A stretch of 11,019 nucleotides of DNA from an uncultured Bacteroides sp. (lineage in GTDB: Bacteria > Bacteroidota > Bacteroidia > Bacteroidales > Bacteroidaceae): positions 1 through 11,019 of the forward strand of contig NZ_CAJTSC010000079.1 in assembly GCF_910578895.1 (NCBI RefSeq), read 5' to 3'. Shown one piece after another: positions 1-6,849 of the stretch. The notes under the pieces were generated by a model. It searched no databases and was not told where the DNA came from. It saw nothing but the letters and a program-made list of their open reading frames with translations. Within the stretch, counting starts at the first letter, position 1; each line of letters starts with the position of its first letter. Position numbers and translations under genes: made by a program.

Positions 1-1120
1 CAATAATATTCATAGAAAAACGTCTTGTACTTTTTATTGCATTCAAAGCTATTTGCTCTCGATACTCTTTATCATTTATCAATGTCTGTATTTCATTTGC
101 CATTGCATTAATATCTCCATTCTTCACAATAAATCCATTATAACCACTTTTTACTATATCATATAAAGAAGAAAACGTATCCATAACAATAGGCACACAT
201 CCTTTTTGTTGAGCCTCTAAAATCGTCATTCCCCATCCCTCAACAACAGATGTCATTAAAAATATAGAAGCTGCCTCATAATACTTCTCAGGAGATTGCC
301 AACCTTCAAAAAAAACTCGCTGTAATTTCCATTTTTGAACCATTTTCTTATATAGAGTTTCATCAATTCCTGTACCAACTATTTGCAAATTCCAGTCTGG
401 ATTAGCTTCCGCCACTTTATTCCAACATTCTAATATTAAACTTATTCGTTTATGTCCTTCTTCCAACCTCGAAACAACTAATATAGTATTTTTTTTCTTT
501 TGTATATCCACATCTGAAACTTCTGTAGAAAAAGATAAAGGGTTACCTATTGCCACCATATTAATTTTATCAACTTTATAAAATCTCTGAAAGGGCTGAA
601 AAAAGGATTCCGACAATAATACAAATTTATCTGCTAAAAAATAAGCTTGGCGATTTCGCCTATATGAAACACTATCAAGTATATATTTCCATATAGGATA
701 TAATATTAATTTTATAATAGCTTTCAGCTTTACTTTAAAACTCGCTGGATACAACAAATGCGATTTAATCCCTGTTCGTAATATATCCAATGCGTAGTTA
801 GGCTGATTATGCAATTCTGTAACAATTTTGCAAGAAGTTCCTTGTACAGCTTTCCATGCCAATGAGGCCAATATTTCTCCTTCAGGTACACATAAGATAT
901 CAATCTTATGTGTAACTATACAAGCATTTAAATTTTCAGCAGTTAATTTTTCAATGGACAACTCTATTATACGATTGTCTATAGGAGATAAATGATGAAA
1001 AGATGAATATACCGTAATATCAGGCTGTGCTGCCAAGAAATTTTCTCTTAATATTATTGTTCGAGAGGCTCCTGCATCATCGATGTGAATATCACGTCGA
1101 TATATAAATAATAAATTCAT
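1..1120 (-). CDS. GT4-family glycosyltransferase, 3' end outside window
   Basis: An open frame of 373 codons starts with ATG at 1120 and leaves the window without a stop. The protein begins MNLLFIYRRDIHIDDAGASR, an N-terminal GT-B fold start. The C-terminal donor-binding half has NTILVVSRLEEGHKR (211-225), LQIVGTG (245-251), FFEGW (270-274) and EGWGMTILEAQ (294-304), the last giving the E-x7-E pattern (E294, E302) of retaining GT4 enzymes; NGFIVKNGD follows at 328-336. It should add a sugar from an NDP donor to the lipid-linked glycan at the cytoplasmic face. Known CMP-nonulosonate transferases belong to other families, so this is probably not the transferase for the CMP-activated product. 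GC content is far lower than upstream (about 28% in one counted line), suggesting a separately acquired segment. The ATG is 5 bases after the amidotransferase stop. Confidence 0.9.
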   Translation of the reverse strand, partial: MNLLFIYRRDIHIDDAGASRTIILRENFLAAQPDITVYSSFHHLSPIDNRIIELSIEKLTAENLNACIVTHKIDILCVPEGEILASLAWKAVQGTSCKIVTELHNQPNYALDILRTGIKSHLLYPASFKVKLKAIIKLILYPIWKYILDSVSYRRNRQAYFLADKFVLLSESFFQPFQRFYKVDKINMVAIGNPLSFSTEVSDVDIQKKKNTILVVSRLEEGHKRISLILECWNKVAEANPDWNLQIVGTGIDETLYKKMVQKWKLQRVFFEGWQSPEKYYEAASIFLMTSVVEGWGMTILEAQQKGCVPIVMDTFSSLYDIVKSGYNGFIVKNGDINAMANEIQTLINDKEYREQIALNAIKSTRRFSMNII

Positions 1121-1125
1121 CTTGA

Positions 1126-2235
1126 TTATTTTAATATCCAACGATATGTTTTTTCATCCTTATAAAATAAATCTGTATTATACTGTTTATCAACAATATC
1201 CCAAAATTCCGTTTCTGTATAGCCTAAAAACTCACAGAAATCCCTTACGCACAAAGGATCAAGGGCATGATCATGTTCCTTAACCAACTTAAAAGCTTCT
1301 TCTCGTGTTATCATACCATAGCGAACCATACGAGCGGCATAATCCGTAGCCGAAGCATGACCGAATTTTGGATACTTCATCCATGAATGTACCAAATATG
1401 CACGGCTGTCAATCTGGTCCATCTGCTCTATATGGTGGGTTCTATTCCATTCGTGAGTCAAATCGTGGAACCCATAACGCTTGGCTATCTCATAGTTCTT
1501 AAAACTATTCCATTGAGTGAAATAGCTGATATAAATAGGATCCAAATACTCCATTTCTTGTAGTGTAGGCGGTTCAAAGAAGTTCAAATCTTTTTCGCTA
1601 ATGCCGGTGGCATCAATGATTTCCTGTGTATCAATACCTCCGCCAACTCCATTTGTTATCTGTCCTTTAGCCGAATAAGTCTCTACTTTATCCGTTCCTA
1701 TCCCCCCATATTCCCAACTTACATTTTCGCCATAAACCAATAAAGGAATATTAAATTTCACAGCCATGTGAAGAGGATAGGTATAAATATACCTGTCGAC
1801 AAAGTAGGTAGGCTTGCCATATTTCTCGAAAGTATAACGCATGACCTTCTTTTGAGCCTGCATGTTAGGCTTCATGGAAATCAAATCGCATCCGAAAGCC
1901 TCACAAATATTTTTGATATTGTGTTTCCCGGCATCCGTCATAGGCATATTGTCCTCGACCGAAACCAACAACGGGTTCATCTTCATAATAACTTTCATCA
2001 AATATACTTGATAATGGCTGTCTTTTCCACCACTTACCGCTATCATGCAATCATAGCCGCCTGGGCCGTTCATGCCACGATATTTATTACAAAGCTGCTC
2101 CAATTCTTTCCGGCGTTCCTCCCAATTCACCAAGTTTCGATGTTCATAACTTTGGCAGGCGGAGCAGACCCCGTTCTCATCAAACGTAATGCCCGGTCTT
2201 GTGTCAGGCATCACACATTTAGTGCAATATTTCAT
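1126..2235 (-). CDS. N-acetyl sugar amidotransferase (PseA/WbpG/PtmG-like)
   Basis: A 369-residue ATP-dependent amidotransferase of the WbuX/PseA/WbpG family, at normal length. Four cysteines in two CxxC pairs (C4, C7, C24, C27) at the N-terminus suggest a zinc site, and the PP-loop ATP pyrophosphatase motif SGGKDS lies at 68-73. Family members turn an N-acetyl group of a sugar into an acetamidino group with ammonia supplied by glutamine. In Campylobacter, PseA does this for pseudaminic acid and Cj1324 (PtmG) has been linked to amidino-legionaminic acid. The setting here, after a legionaminic-type gene set, favours a 5- or 7-acetamidino nonulosonate, though a different N-acetyl sugar of the same polysaccharide is also possible. 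The HisH/HisF-like ammonia-supplying partners that often sit next to this gene are not in the window. The last 20 or so codons are markedly AT-rich. Five bases separate it from the next gene. Confidence 0.9.
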   Translation of the reverse strand: MKYCTKCVMPDTRPGITFDENGVCSACQSYEHRNLVNWEERRKELEQLCNKYRGMNGPGGYDCMIAVSGGKDSHYQVYLMKVIMKMNPLLVSVEDNMPMTDAGKHNIKNICEAFGCDLISMKPNMQAQKKVMRYTFEKYGKPTYFVDRYIYTYPLHMAVKFNIPLLVYGENVSWEYGGIGTDKVETYSAKGQITNGVGGGIDTQEIIDATGISEKDLNFFEPPTLQEMEYLDPIYISYFTQWNSFKNYEIAKRYGFHDLTHEWNRTHHIEQMDQIDSRAYLVHSWMKYPKFGHASATDYAARMVRYGMITREEAFKLVKEHDHALDPLCVRDFCEFLGYTETEFWDIVDKQYNTDLFYKDEKTYRWILK

Positions 2236-2269
2236 ATTTTCCAGATTAAAAACTATTTATATTCCGATT
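2236..2269 (-). other. 34-base AT-rich spacer before the amidotransferase gene
   Basis: The longest non-coding gap in the window. Read on the minus strand it is A/T-rich and carries a GGAA a few bases before the ATG at 2235, a possible weak ribosome binding site. There is no stem-loop that would act as a terminator. A sequence resembling the Bacteroides -7 element (TAnnTTTG, with one mismatch) is present, but its spacing to the nearest TTTG is too short to call a promoter. Confidence 0.45.
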
Positions 2270-3328
2270 TCAAAAGCCCTTTATATGTTTTACCATTTCC
2301 TTGGCACGTGCCAACTCGTCGTGCTGGCCAATGTCAATCCAAAAGCCTGATATGGGATAACGGATGACTTTATGCCGGGTGGCAATCAATTTATCCATAA
2401 AATCTGTAGCGTTAAAGAACACATTTTCAGGTATGAGGCCAAGACATGCTTTTTTAATCAGATAAATCCCGGCATTGGCATAATAACTGTAAGTCGGTTT
2501 TTCCAGTACCCCTTTTATATCACGGCCTTCAAGGTTAAAAACCCCATAAGGGACTTTAACCACATAAGGAACAGCGGCAACGCTCATATCGGCGTCATGC
2601 TGGCAAAAGTGAAGGTAAAAGTCCTCATAATCAATATTTGTAAAAAGATCGGAATTCATTACCAACACTGTATCATTATAGAAAGCCTTTACGAACTTAA
2701 TGCTACCAATGGTGCCAAGGTATTCGGGCTCACGTACCGTAGCGATTTTCACCCCTTCCCGCTCTTCCTGGAAATGCCGTTCAATCTGTTCTCCTAAATA
2801 ATTGACAGTAACCGAAATACGGTTTATCCCATAAGTAAGCAAGCGGTCGATATTGTAATCGATGATACATTTGTCTCCCACCTTGATGAGTGGTTTTGGA
2901 GTTTTTTCTGTCAAAGGACGAAGCCGTTCCCCCTTTCCACCGGCCATGAGCACGGCATCCACTGGAAGTCTGTTACGGTATTTCTCTAAATTGACGATCT
3001 CGCATATACGGTCCTCCGCATCAAGAACAGGCACCAGCCGCATCTTCATTTCATGCTGGCGGTGTAAATTTGCCACATCATCAGTCTCTCCTTTACGGAG
3101 GAAGTTGAAGTTGCGATGCATTCCTTTAAATATTTCATCGTCCACATTCAGCCCTCTTATCAAGGCTCTACGTATATCACCATCCGTGATGGTGCCACAC
3201 ATGCGGTTCTGTTCATCCACAACAAAAAGGACCAAAGGAGCAGTCCTAATATCATTGATACGCTTAAGTGCGTCAAGCAATGTCCGCTGTTGGGAGATTA
3301 TATGTATATTATCAATATCCATTGCCAT
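2270..3328 (-). CDS. ptmE: CBS-domain/sugar-1-phosphate nucleotidyltransferase fusion (PtmE-like)
   Basis: A 352-residue fusion. Residues 1 to about 118 form a CBS-domain pair (GTITDGDIRRAL at 45-56; LVPVLDAEDRICEIV at 98-112), which usually binds adenosyl nucleotides and regulates. From about 123 a nucleotidyltransferase domain follows with MAGGKGERLRPLTEKTPKPL (128-147), PEYLGTIGSI (201-210) and NSDLFTNID (225-233), the last holding the metal-binding Asp. This layout is that of PtmE, which in Campylobacter makes GDP-glucosamine from glucosamine-1-phosphate and GTP for legionaminic acid synthesis. Use of GTP here is inferred from that resemblance; a mannose-1-P or other hexose-1-P substrate cannot be excluded. 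ATG codons at 3328 and 3322 are both possible starts; I use the first, which directly follows the SDR stop. The gene occurs last among the precursor genes, although it would act first. Confidence 0.85.
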   Translation of the reverse strand: MAMDIDNIHIISQQRTLLDALKRINDIRTAPLVLFVVDEQNRMCGTITDGDIRRALIRGLNVDDEIFKGMHRNFNFLRKGETDDVANLHRQHEMKMRLVPVLDAEDRICEIVNLEKYRNRLPVDAVLMAGGKGERLRPLTEKTPKPLIKVGDKCIIDYNIDRLLTYGINRISVTVNYLGEQIERHFQEEREGVKIATVREPEYLGTIGSIKFVKAFYNDTVLVMNSDLFTNIDYEDFYLHFCQHDADMSVAAVPYVVKVPYGVFNLEGRDIKGVLEKPTYSYYANAGIYLIKKACLGLIPENVFFNATDFMDKLIATRHKVIRYPISGFWIDIGQHDELARAKEMVKHIKGF

Positions 3329-4066
3329 TTAAATTGCCGTCCAACCACCATCAACCATCAAATTATGACCGGTGATGAATGACGCATCATCGGATAACAA
3401 AAAAGATACTGCGGGAGCTATTTCCTCAGGACGTCCCATTCGCTTCAAGGGGGATTTTGCCGAGTAGCGTTCTATGAAAGACGGATGCTGCCTGTCTATG
3501 ATACCTCCGGGCGATACAACATTTACACGTATTCCATATTTACCAAAATAAGAAGCCAGATAACGGGAAAAGTTTATAATGCCACCTTTGACCGCCGTAT
3601 ATGCAGCCGGAGAAGTGCCCCCATAGCCTTCATAGATTGTAAAATCGTTTCCAACAACCCCGTAAATGGAACCGAAATTCACAATGGAACCAAAACCTTG
3701 TGCCTTCATGACAGAGAGGACCTTTTGACAAAGCAGAAAACAGCTGTTCAACTGCATATCCACATTCTTACGCCATGATTCCACAGGTATGTCCTCAAAA
3801 AAAGTCCCCCAATCTTTGGTACGTGGATAAGCGACATTAGCCATTCCGTCAATACGCCCAAATTTTTCATAAACCATCGTGACCAATGAATCTATGGAAT
3901 CATCATCCGACATATCAAGGCGATAAGTACCGTTGGCAATATCCGTTTCCACGGCAATGTCGGCATTGATGACAACGGCGCCTTTCTTCCGTGCATCTTT
4001 CACACATTCGCATCCTATCAGCCCGGAGCCGCCTGTTATAATTATTACTTTATCTTTCAATATCAT
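3329..4066 (-). CDS. Short-chain dehydrogenase/reductase (PtmA-like)
   Basis: A 245-residue classical SDR. The cofactor motif TGGSGLIG is at 11-18, NVA at 77-79 corresponds to the usual NAG, the catalytic Ser is S133 in NFGSIYG, and YTAVK gives Tyr156 and Lys160. VNVVSPGGI (181-189) and the terminal GHNLMVDGGWTAI are standard for the family. The sequence and setting match the flagellin-modification oxidoreductase PtmA that accompanies legionaminic genes in Campylobacter. The substrate is not shown by the sequence; a reduction in the supply of the aminosugar or in tailoring of the nonulosonate is an inference. It starts 17 bases inside the preceding gene. Starting at MILKDKVIIITGG leaves a normal-length SDR N-terminus, which supports the choice. 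The stop abuts the next start with no gap. Confidence 0.88.
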   Translation of the reverse strand: MILKDKVIIITGGSGLIGCECVKDARKKGAVVINADIAVETDIANGTYRLDMSDDDSIDSLVTMVYEKFGRIDGMANVAYPRTKDWGTFFEDIPVESWRKNVDMQLNSCFLLCQKVLSVMKAQGFGSIVNFGSIYGVVGNDFTIYEGYGGTSPAAYTAVKGGIINFSRYLASYFGKYGIRVNVVSPGGIIDRQHPSFIERYSAKSPLKRMGRPEEIAPAVSFLLSDDASFITGHNLMVDGGWTAI

Positions 4067-4970
4067 TTTGCAGACTTATTTTCAATACATTGTTGGCATC
4101 TTCCATATCATTGATGGTATGTCGGTGCCGGGATACACACTCTATGAAATATTCCATTTGGGAAAGATAGGTATCAGCTATTCCCTTGGCAGAAGAAAAA
4201 AGAATTTGATTCCCGCAAGTAATGGCATTGGCAGCTAAATCCACCAAAAACGTCCCGTCACTGCAAACCAGTTCCAAAGTACGCTTATATTCCCGACGGT
4301 AGTAGTTTAATATCACATTCACGTTGAACTGCGGATATTCCATTAAATAATTCGCATAGTCATAGGCACGGATATCCAGTGAAGATTTATGGGTGAACAC
4401 GTGGTGCGTGCGCTGCGGTTTGCCGAACAGCCAATATATATAATCCATTTCATGGATCAAGTCAAGGTGGACACCGCCGCCCATTTCAGGAATAGCGCTG
4501 TAAACAGCATGATAGTCAATCTGAGGACGCCAGTCAGGAAGATAAGAACCGCAATAAACATTTACTTCATTCACTCTGTGCGTCCCGATTATACCAGCCG
4601 CTTCCTGAAGGCATCCAAGGAAACGGAGGTTGCAGGCAATATATGTAATAATGTCCCATCGTTTTATCTCGTCAATAAGTTCATCATCAATTACTCCCGT
4701 ATGAAGAGGCTTTTCGATAAAAAGAGGCAACCTGAAAGGCAATAATTCACGAATGGCCGGTATATGTTCCGATGTGGGATTGGAAATGATGGCAAAATCG
4801 AACCGGATGGAAGCCAATTGGTTCCAATCATATAAATTTGTAATTCCATCCAAGGAGTTGTTTCCCTTTCCTGAACGCATCGCATAAAGTTCAACCGACG
4901 GGTCTATACGACGCAATGCAACGATATGCTTTTTAGCTATGGAACCAAGCCCTACAACCAGCACTTTCAT
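4050..4970 (-). CDS. Gfo/Idh/MocA-family NAD(P)-dependent oxidoreductase (PtmF-like position)
   Basis: A 306-residue dinucleotide-dependent sugar oxidoreductase. The N-terminal Rossmann fold starts with VVGLGSIAKKH (5-15), SNPTSEHIP is at 63-71, the family signature EKPL at 86-89, and GGGVHLDLIHEMDYIYWLFG at 164-183 matches the C-terminal substrate-domain active-site helix (Asp/His pattern). It lies directly after the CMP-synthetase and before an SDR, in the same neighbourhood as the Campylobacter ptm genes, so it may correspond to PtmF. I am not certain of that, nor of the reaction. It probably acts on the free sugar, on a sugar phosphate before nucleotide charging, or on the finished nonulosonate. 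The 3' end overlaps the next gene by 17 bases in another frame, the longest overlap in the window. Confidence 0.85.
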   Translation of the reverse strand: MKVLVVGLGSIAKKHIVALRRIDPSVELYAMRSGKGNNSLDGITNLYDWNQLASIRFDFAIISNPTSEHIPAIRELLPFRLPLFIEKPLHTGVIDDELIDEIKRWDIITYIACNLRFLGCLQEAAGIIGTHRVNEVNVYCGSYLPDWRPQIDYHAVYSAIPEMGGGVHLDLIHEMDYIYWLFGKPQRTHHVFTHKSSLDIRAYDYANYLMEYPQFNVNVILNYYRREYKRTLELVCSDGTFLVDLAANAITCGNQILFSSAKGIADTYLSQMEYFIECVSRHRHTINDMEDANNVLKISLQNDIER

Positions 4971-5689
4971 AAAGAAAAATCAAGTTTGTTATTTTCCAAC
5001 AAGAAAGAAATCACCTCAAAATCAATAGGATGATCAAGGTCAAAACAGATATGGTCCACCAAATAAATTAATGAACGGTCCGTTATGGCACAGTTATATC
5101 CCAAGTCGAAGAAACGGCGCTTATAAAAATAGAAGGAAGCATTCAAGTCATAAACTTTAGGAGCAGTTTGGCGCGAAAGTACGTTATCAGCCAAATTCTT
5201 TACCTGCGCATAATAACCGTTTGCTTTCCGTTCCACTTGATTGAAATACGGGTTGCGTCCGGGTTCACTCACAGAAAAGATGTCCACCGCATTCTCATCC
5301 GCCTGAATTTGTTTAAAAGCCTCTTTCAAGTCTTCTAAAGTACGAAGAGGTGAAGTTACGTCCAGGTCCAGCACATAGTCAAACAGACACCCTTTCCGTT
5401 CTTCCGAATAAAGCAGGATATCCTTTATAACATCGATTTTGCCGCAGGTGTCGTTTGCCAGATAACCAGGACGTTTATAATCGGATTGTAACCCGTAATC
5501 CGATGCAATCCGGATAATCTCATCTGAATCTGTAGAAAGCGCGACAACAGCATTGTCCATGTCTGCCGCAAAACGTTTTGCAATATCAATAGTATAACCT
5601 ATCAACGGTTTGCCATTGAGCAATTTGATGTTTTTCCCGGGAATCCCTTTAGAACCGCCACGGGCACAAATAGTAACCAATATATTCAT
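4967..5689 (-). CDS. CMP-nonulosonate cytidylyltransferase (NeuA/LegF/PtmB-like)
   Basis: A 240-residue single-domain cytidylyltransferase of the acylneuraminate cytidylyltransferase family. The CTP-binding loop ICARGGSKGIPGKNI is at residues 7-21, STDSDEI follows at 52-58, and LDLDVTSPLRTLEDL is at 107-121. The more usual LLQPTSPLR is here DLDVTSPLR. The TSPLR part that follows is kept, so this is probably a subfamily variant. Expected reaction: CTP plus nonulosonic acid to CMP-nonulosonic acid and pyrophosphate, giving the donor for a glycosyltransferase. Acidic residues near the C-terminus (DHICFDLDHPIDFEV) fit the metal-binding and family-end pattern. It lacks the extra hydrolase or esterase domain seen in some NeuA proteins. 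The stop overlaps the next start by four bases (ATGA). Confidence 0.9.
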   Translation of the reverse strand: MNILVTICARGGSKGIPGKNIKLLNGKPLIGYTIDIAKRFAADMDNAVVALSTDSDEIIRIASDYGLQSDYKRPGYLANDTCGKIDVIKDILLYSEERKGCLFDYVLDLDVTSPLRTLEDLKEAFKQIQADENAVDIFSVSEPGRNPYFNQVERKANGYYAQVKNLADNVLSRQTAPKVYDLNASFYFYKRRFFDLGYNCAITDRSLIYLVDHICFDLDHPIDFEVISFLLENNKLDFSL

Positions 5690-5694
5690 GATAC

Positions 5695-6849
5695 CTACAA
5701 ATTATAAAATGATTTTCTCCGTAATTTATCAAGGGGATATGTTGAAACAACATCGTAAACGGCCTGTGCAGTATTTTCTTTCTCATAAGGATTTACCGCC
5801 TCATGCGCAACCTCACGGAAACCATCCGAAAGGACCGTATCCAGTCCGGCAATGATTGAAGCAGTGTCACTATCGCAGTCAAGGACTGACCTGCCATGGA
5901 TCCGGCCTCGTTGCCGTTCTCCGATGTTCAATGTCGGGATATGGGCCGAAGGCACCTCAAGCAATCCGCTGGAAGAGTTACCCACTACAGCTGTGACATG
6001 GCGCAAGACAGAAAGATAGCGTCGCATGCCTAATGAACTGTAACAACTGCAACGGTCACTGTTGCGTCTGCAATAACCTTCAATGGCCTGGCGTATCGCG
6101 TCACCTCCTTGATCCGAATTGGGCATTGTGAAAAGCACCCTTAAATCAGGAAAGGCATCCAATGCCGTCAAGAAATCGCCAATCTCATCTTGCGGGCTAC
6201 GATTGCCCAGCGTTACAGGATGATAAGTGACCAAAATGGCATGTTTCCCAAAAGTAAAATTTAACTGGTCCTCCAAATGCCGTTTGCTTATCAAAGGGAC
6301 CCGCTTCAAATTCTCCACACCGAGAGAACCTACATGAAACACACGCCCGGGCTGTTCTCCCAATTGGATAACCCGTTTGCGGTACGCCTCAGTAGATGTA
6401 AAATGCAGGGAGCTCATCTTTGTTATGGAATGACGAATGTTGTCGTCGATAGCACCCTCGCTGATTTCCCCCCCGTGAATATGAGCTATAGGGATGCGTT
6501 GCAACATGGCCACAATGGCTGCAATCAATATTTCGTAACGGTCCCCCAATATCACTACCACATCAGGATTTAACCGATGGAACGCATCACTCATCCCCTT
6601 CATCTCTTCCGACATGGAGTCAATAATCCCATAAGCATCATCCGAAGTTTTTTTCATGGGCACTTTGGCATCAATGTGGAAACCGTCACGTTCTATTTCC
6701 AGATAGGTATTGCCGTATTCGGGGAGCAAATGCATATTGGTAACAACAACTTGCAACCGGCAATCTTGCGACCTTTCAACAAGGCGCATCAATCCGCTCA
6801 ACAGGCCATATTCCGCACGGGTACCGGTTACTACACAAACCTTTCTCAT
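5695..6849 (-). CDS. neuC: NeuC/LegG-type hydrolysing nucleotide-sugar 2-epimerase
   Basis: A 384-residue GT-B-like protein of the UDP-GlcNAc 2-epimerase family, hydrolysing NeuC branch. Seen motifs are TGTRAEYG (8-15), the LGDRYE segment around 101-106, HIHGGEISEGAIDD (123-136), and GNSSSGLLEVPS in the C-terminal half, which binds the diphosphate. The TGTRAEYG start and HIHGGE with a following IDD mark NeuC/LegG rather than the non-hydrolysing WecB. Expected reaction: inversion at C2 with release of the nucleotide diphosphate, giving the free mannose-configured diacetamido sugar for the synthase. Presence of a NeuC-type epimerase argues for legionaminic acid and against pseudaminic acid, whose pathway uses the unrelated hydrolase PseG. 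The stop lies 5 bases before the CMP-synthetase start. Confidence 0.93.
   Translation of the reverse strand: MRKVCVVTGTRAEYGLLSGLMRLVERSQDCRLQVVVTNMHLLPEYGNTYLEIERDGFHIDAKVPMKKTSDDAYGIIDSMSEEMKGMSDAFHRLNPDVVVILGDRYEILIAAIVAMLQRIPIAHIHGGEISEGAIDDNIRHSITKMSSLHFTSTEAYRKRVIQLGEQPGRVFHVGSLGVENLKRVPLISKRHLEDQLNFTFGKHAILVTYHPVTLGNRSPQDEIGDFLTALDAFPDLRVLFTMPNSDQGGDAIRQAIEGYCRRNSDRCSCYSSLGMRRYLSVLRHVTAVVGNSSSGLLEVPSAHIPTLNIGERQRGRIHGRSVLDCDSDTASIIAGLDTVLSDGFREVAHEAVNPYEKENTAQAVYDVVSTYPLDKLRRKSFYNL

Noticed and set aside
2236..2290. Possible internal promoter before the amidotransferase
   Set aside because: TAGTTTTT resembles the Bacteroides TAnnTTTG element with one mismatch, but the nearest TTTG is only about 15 bases upstream, shorter than the usual spacing, and such matches are expected by chance in AT-rich DNA.
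1768..2367. 199-codon plus-strand open frame
   Set aside because: Antisense shadow crossing the amidotransferase and the end of the ptmE-like gene; no motif.
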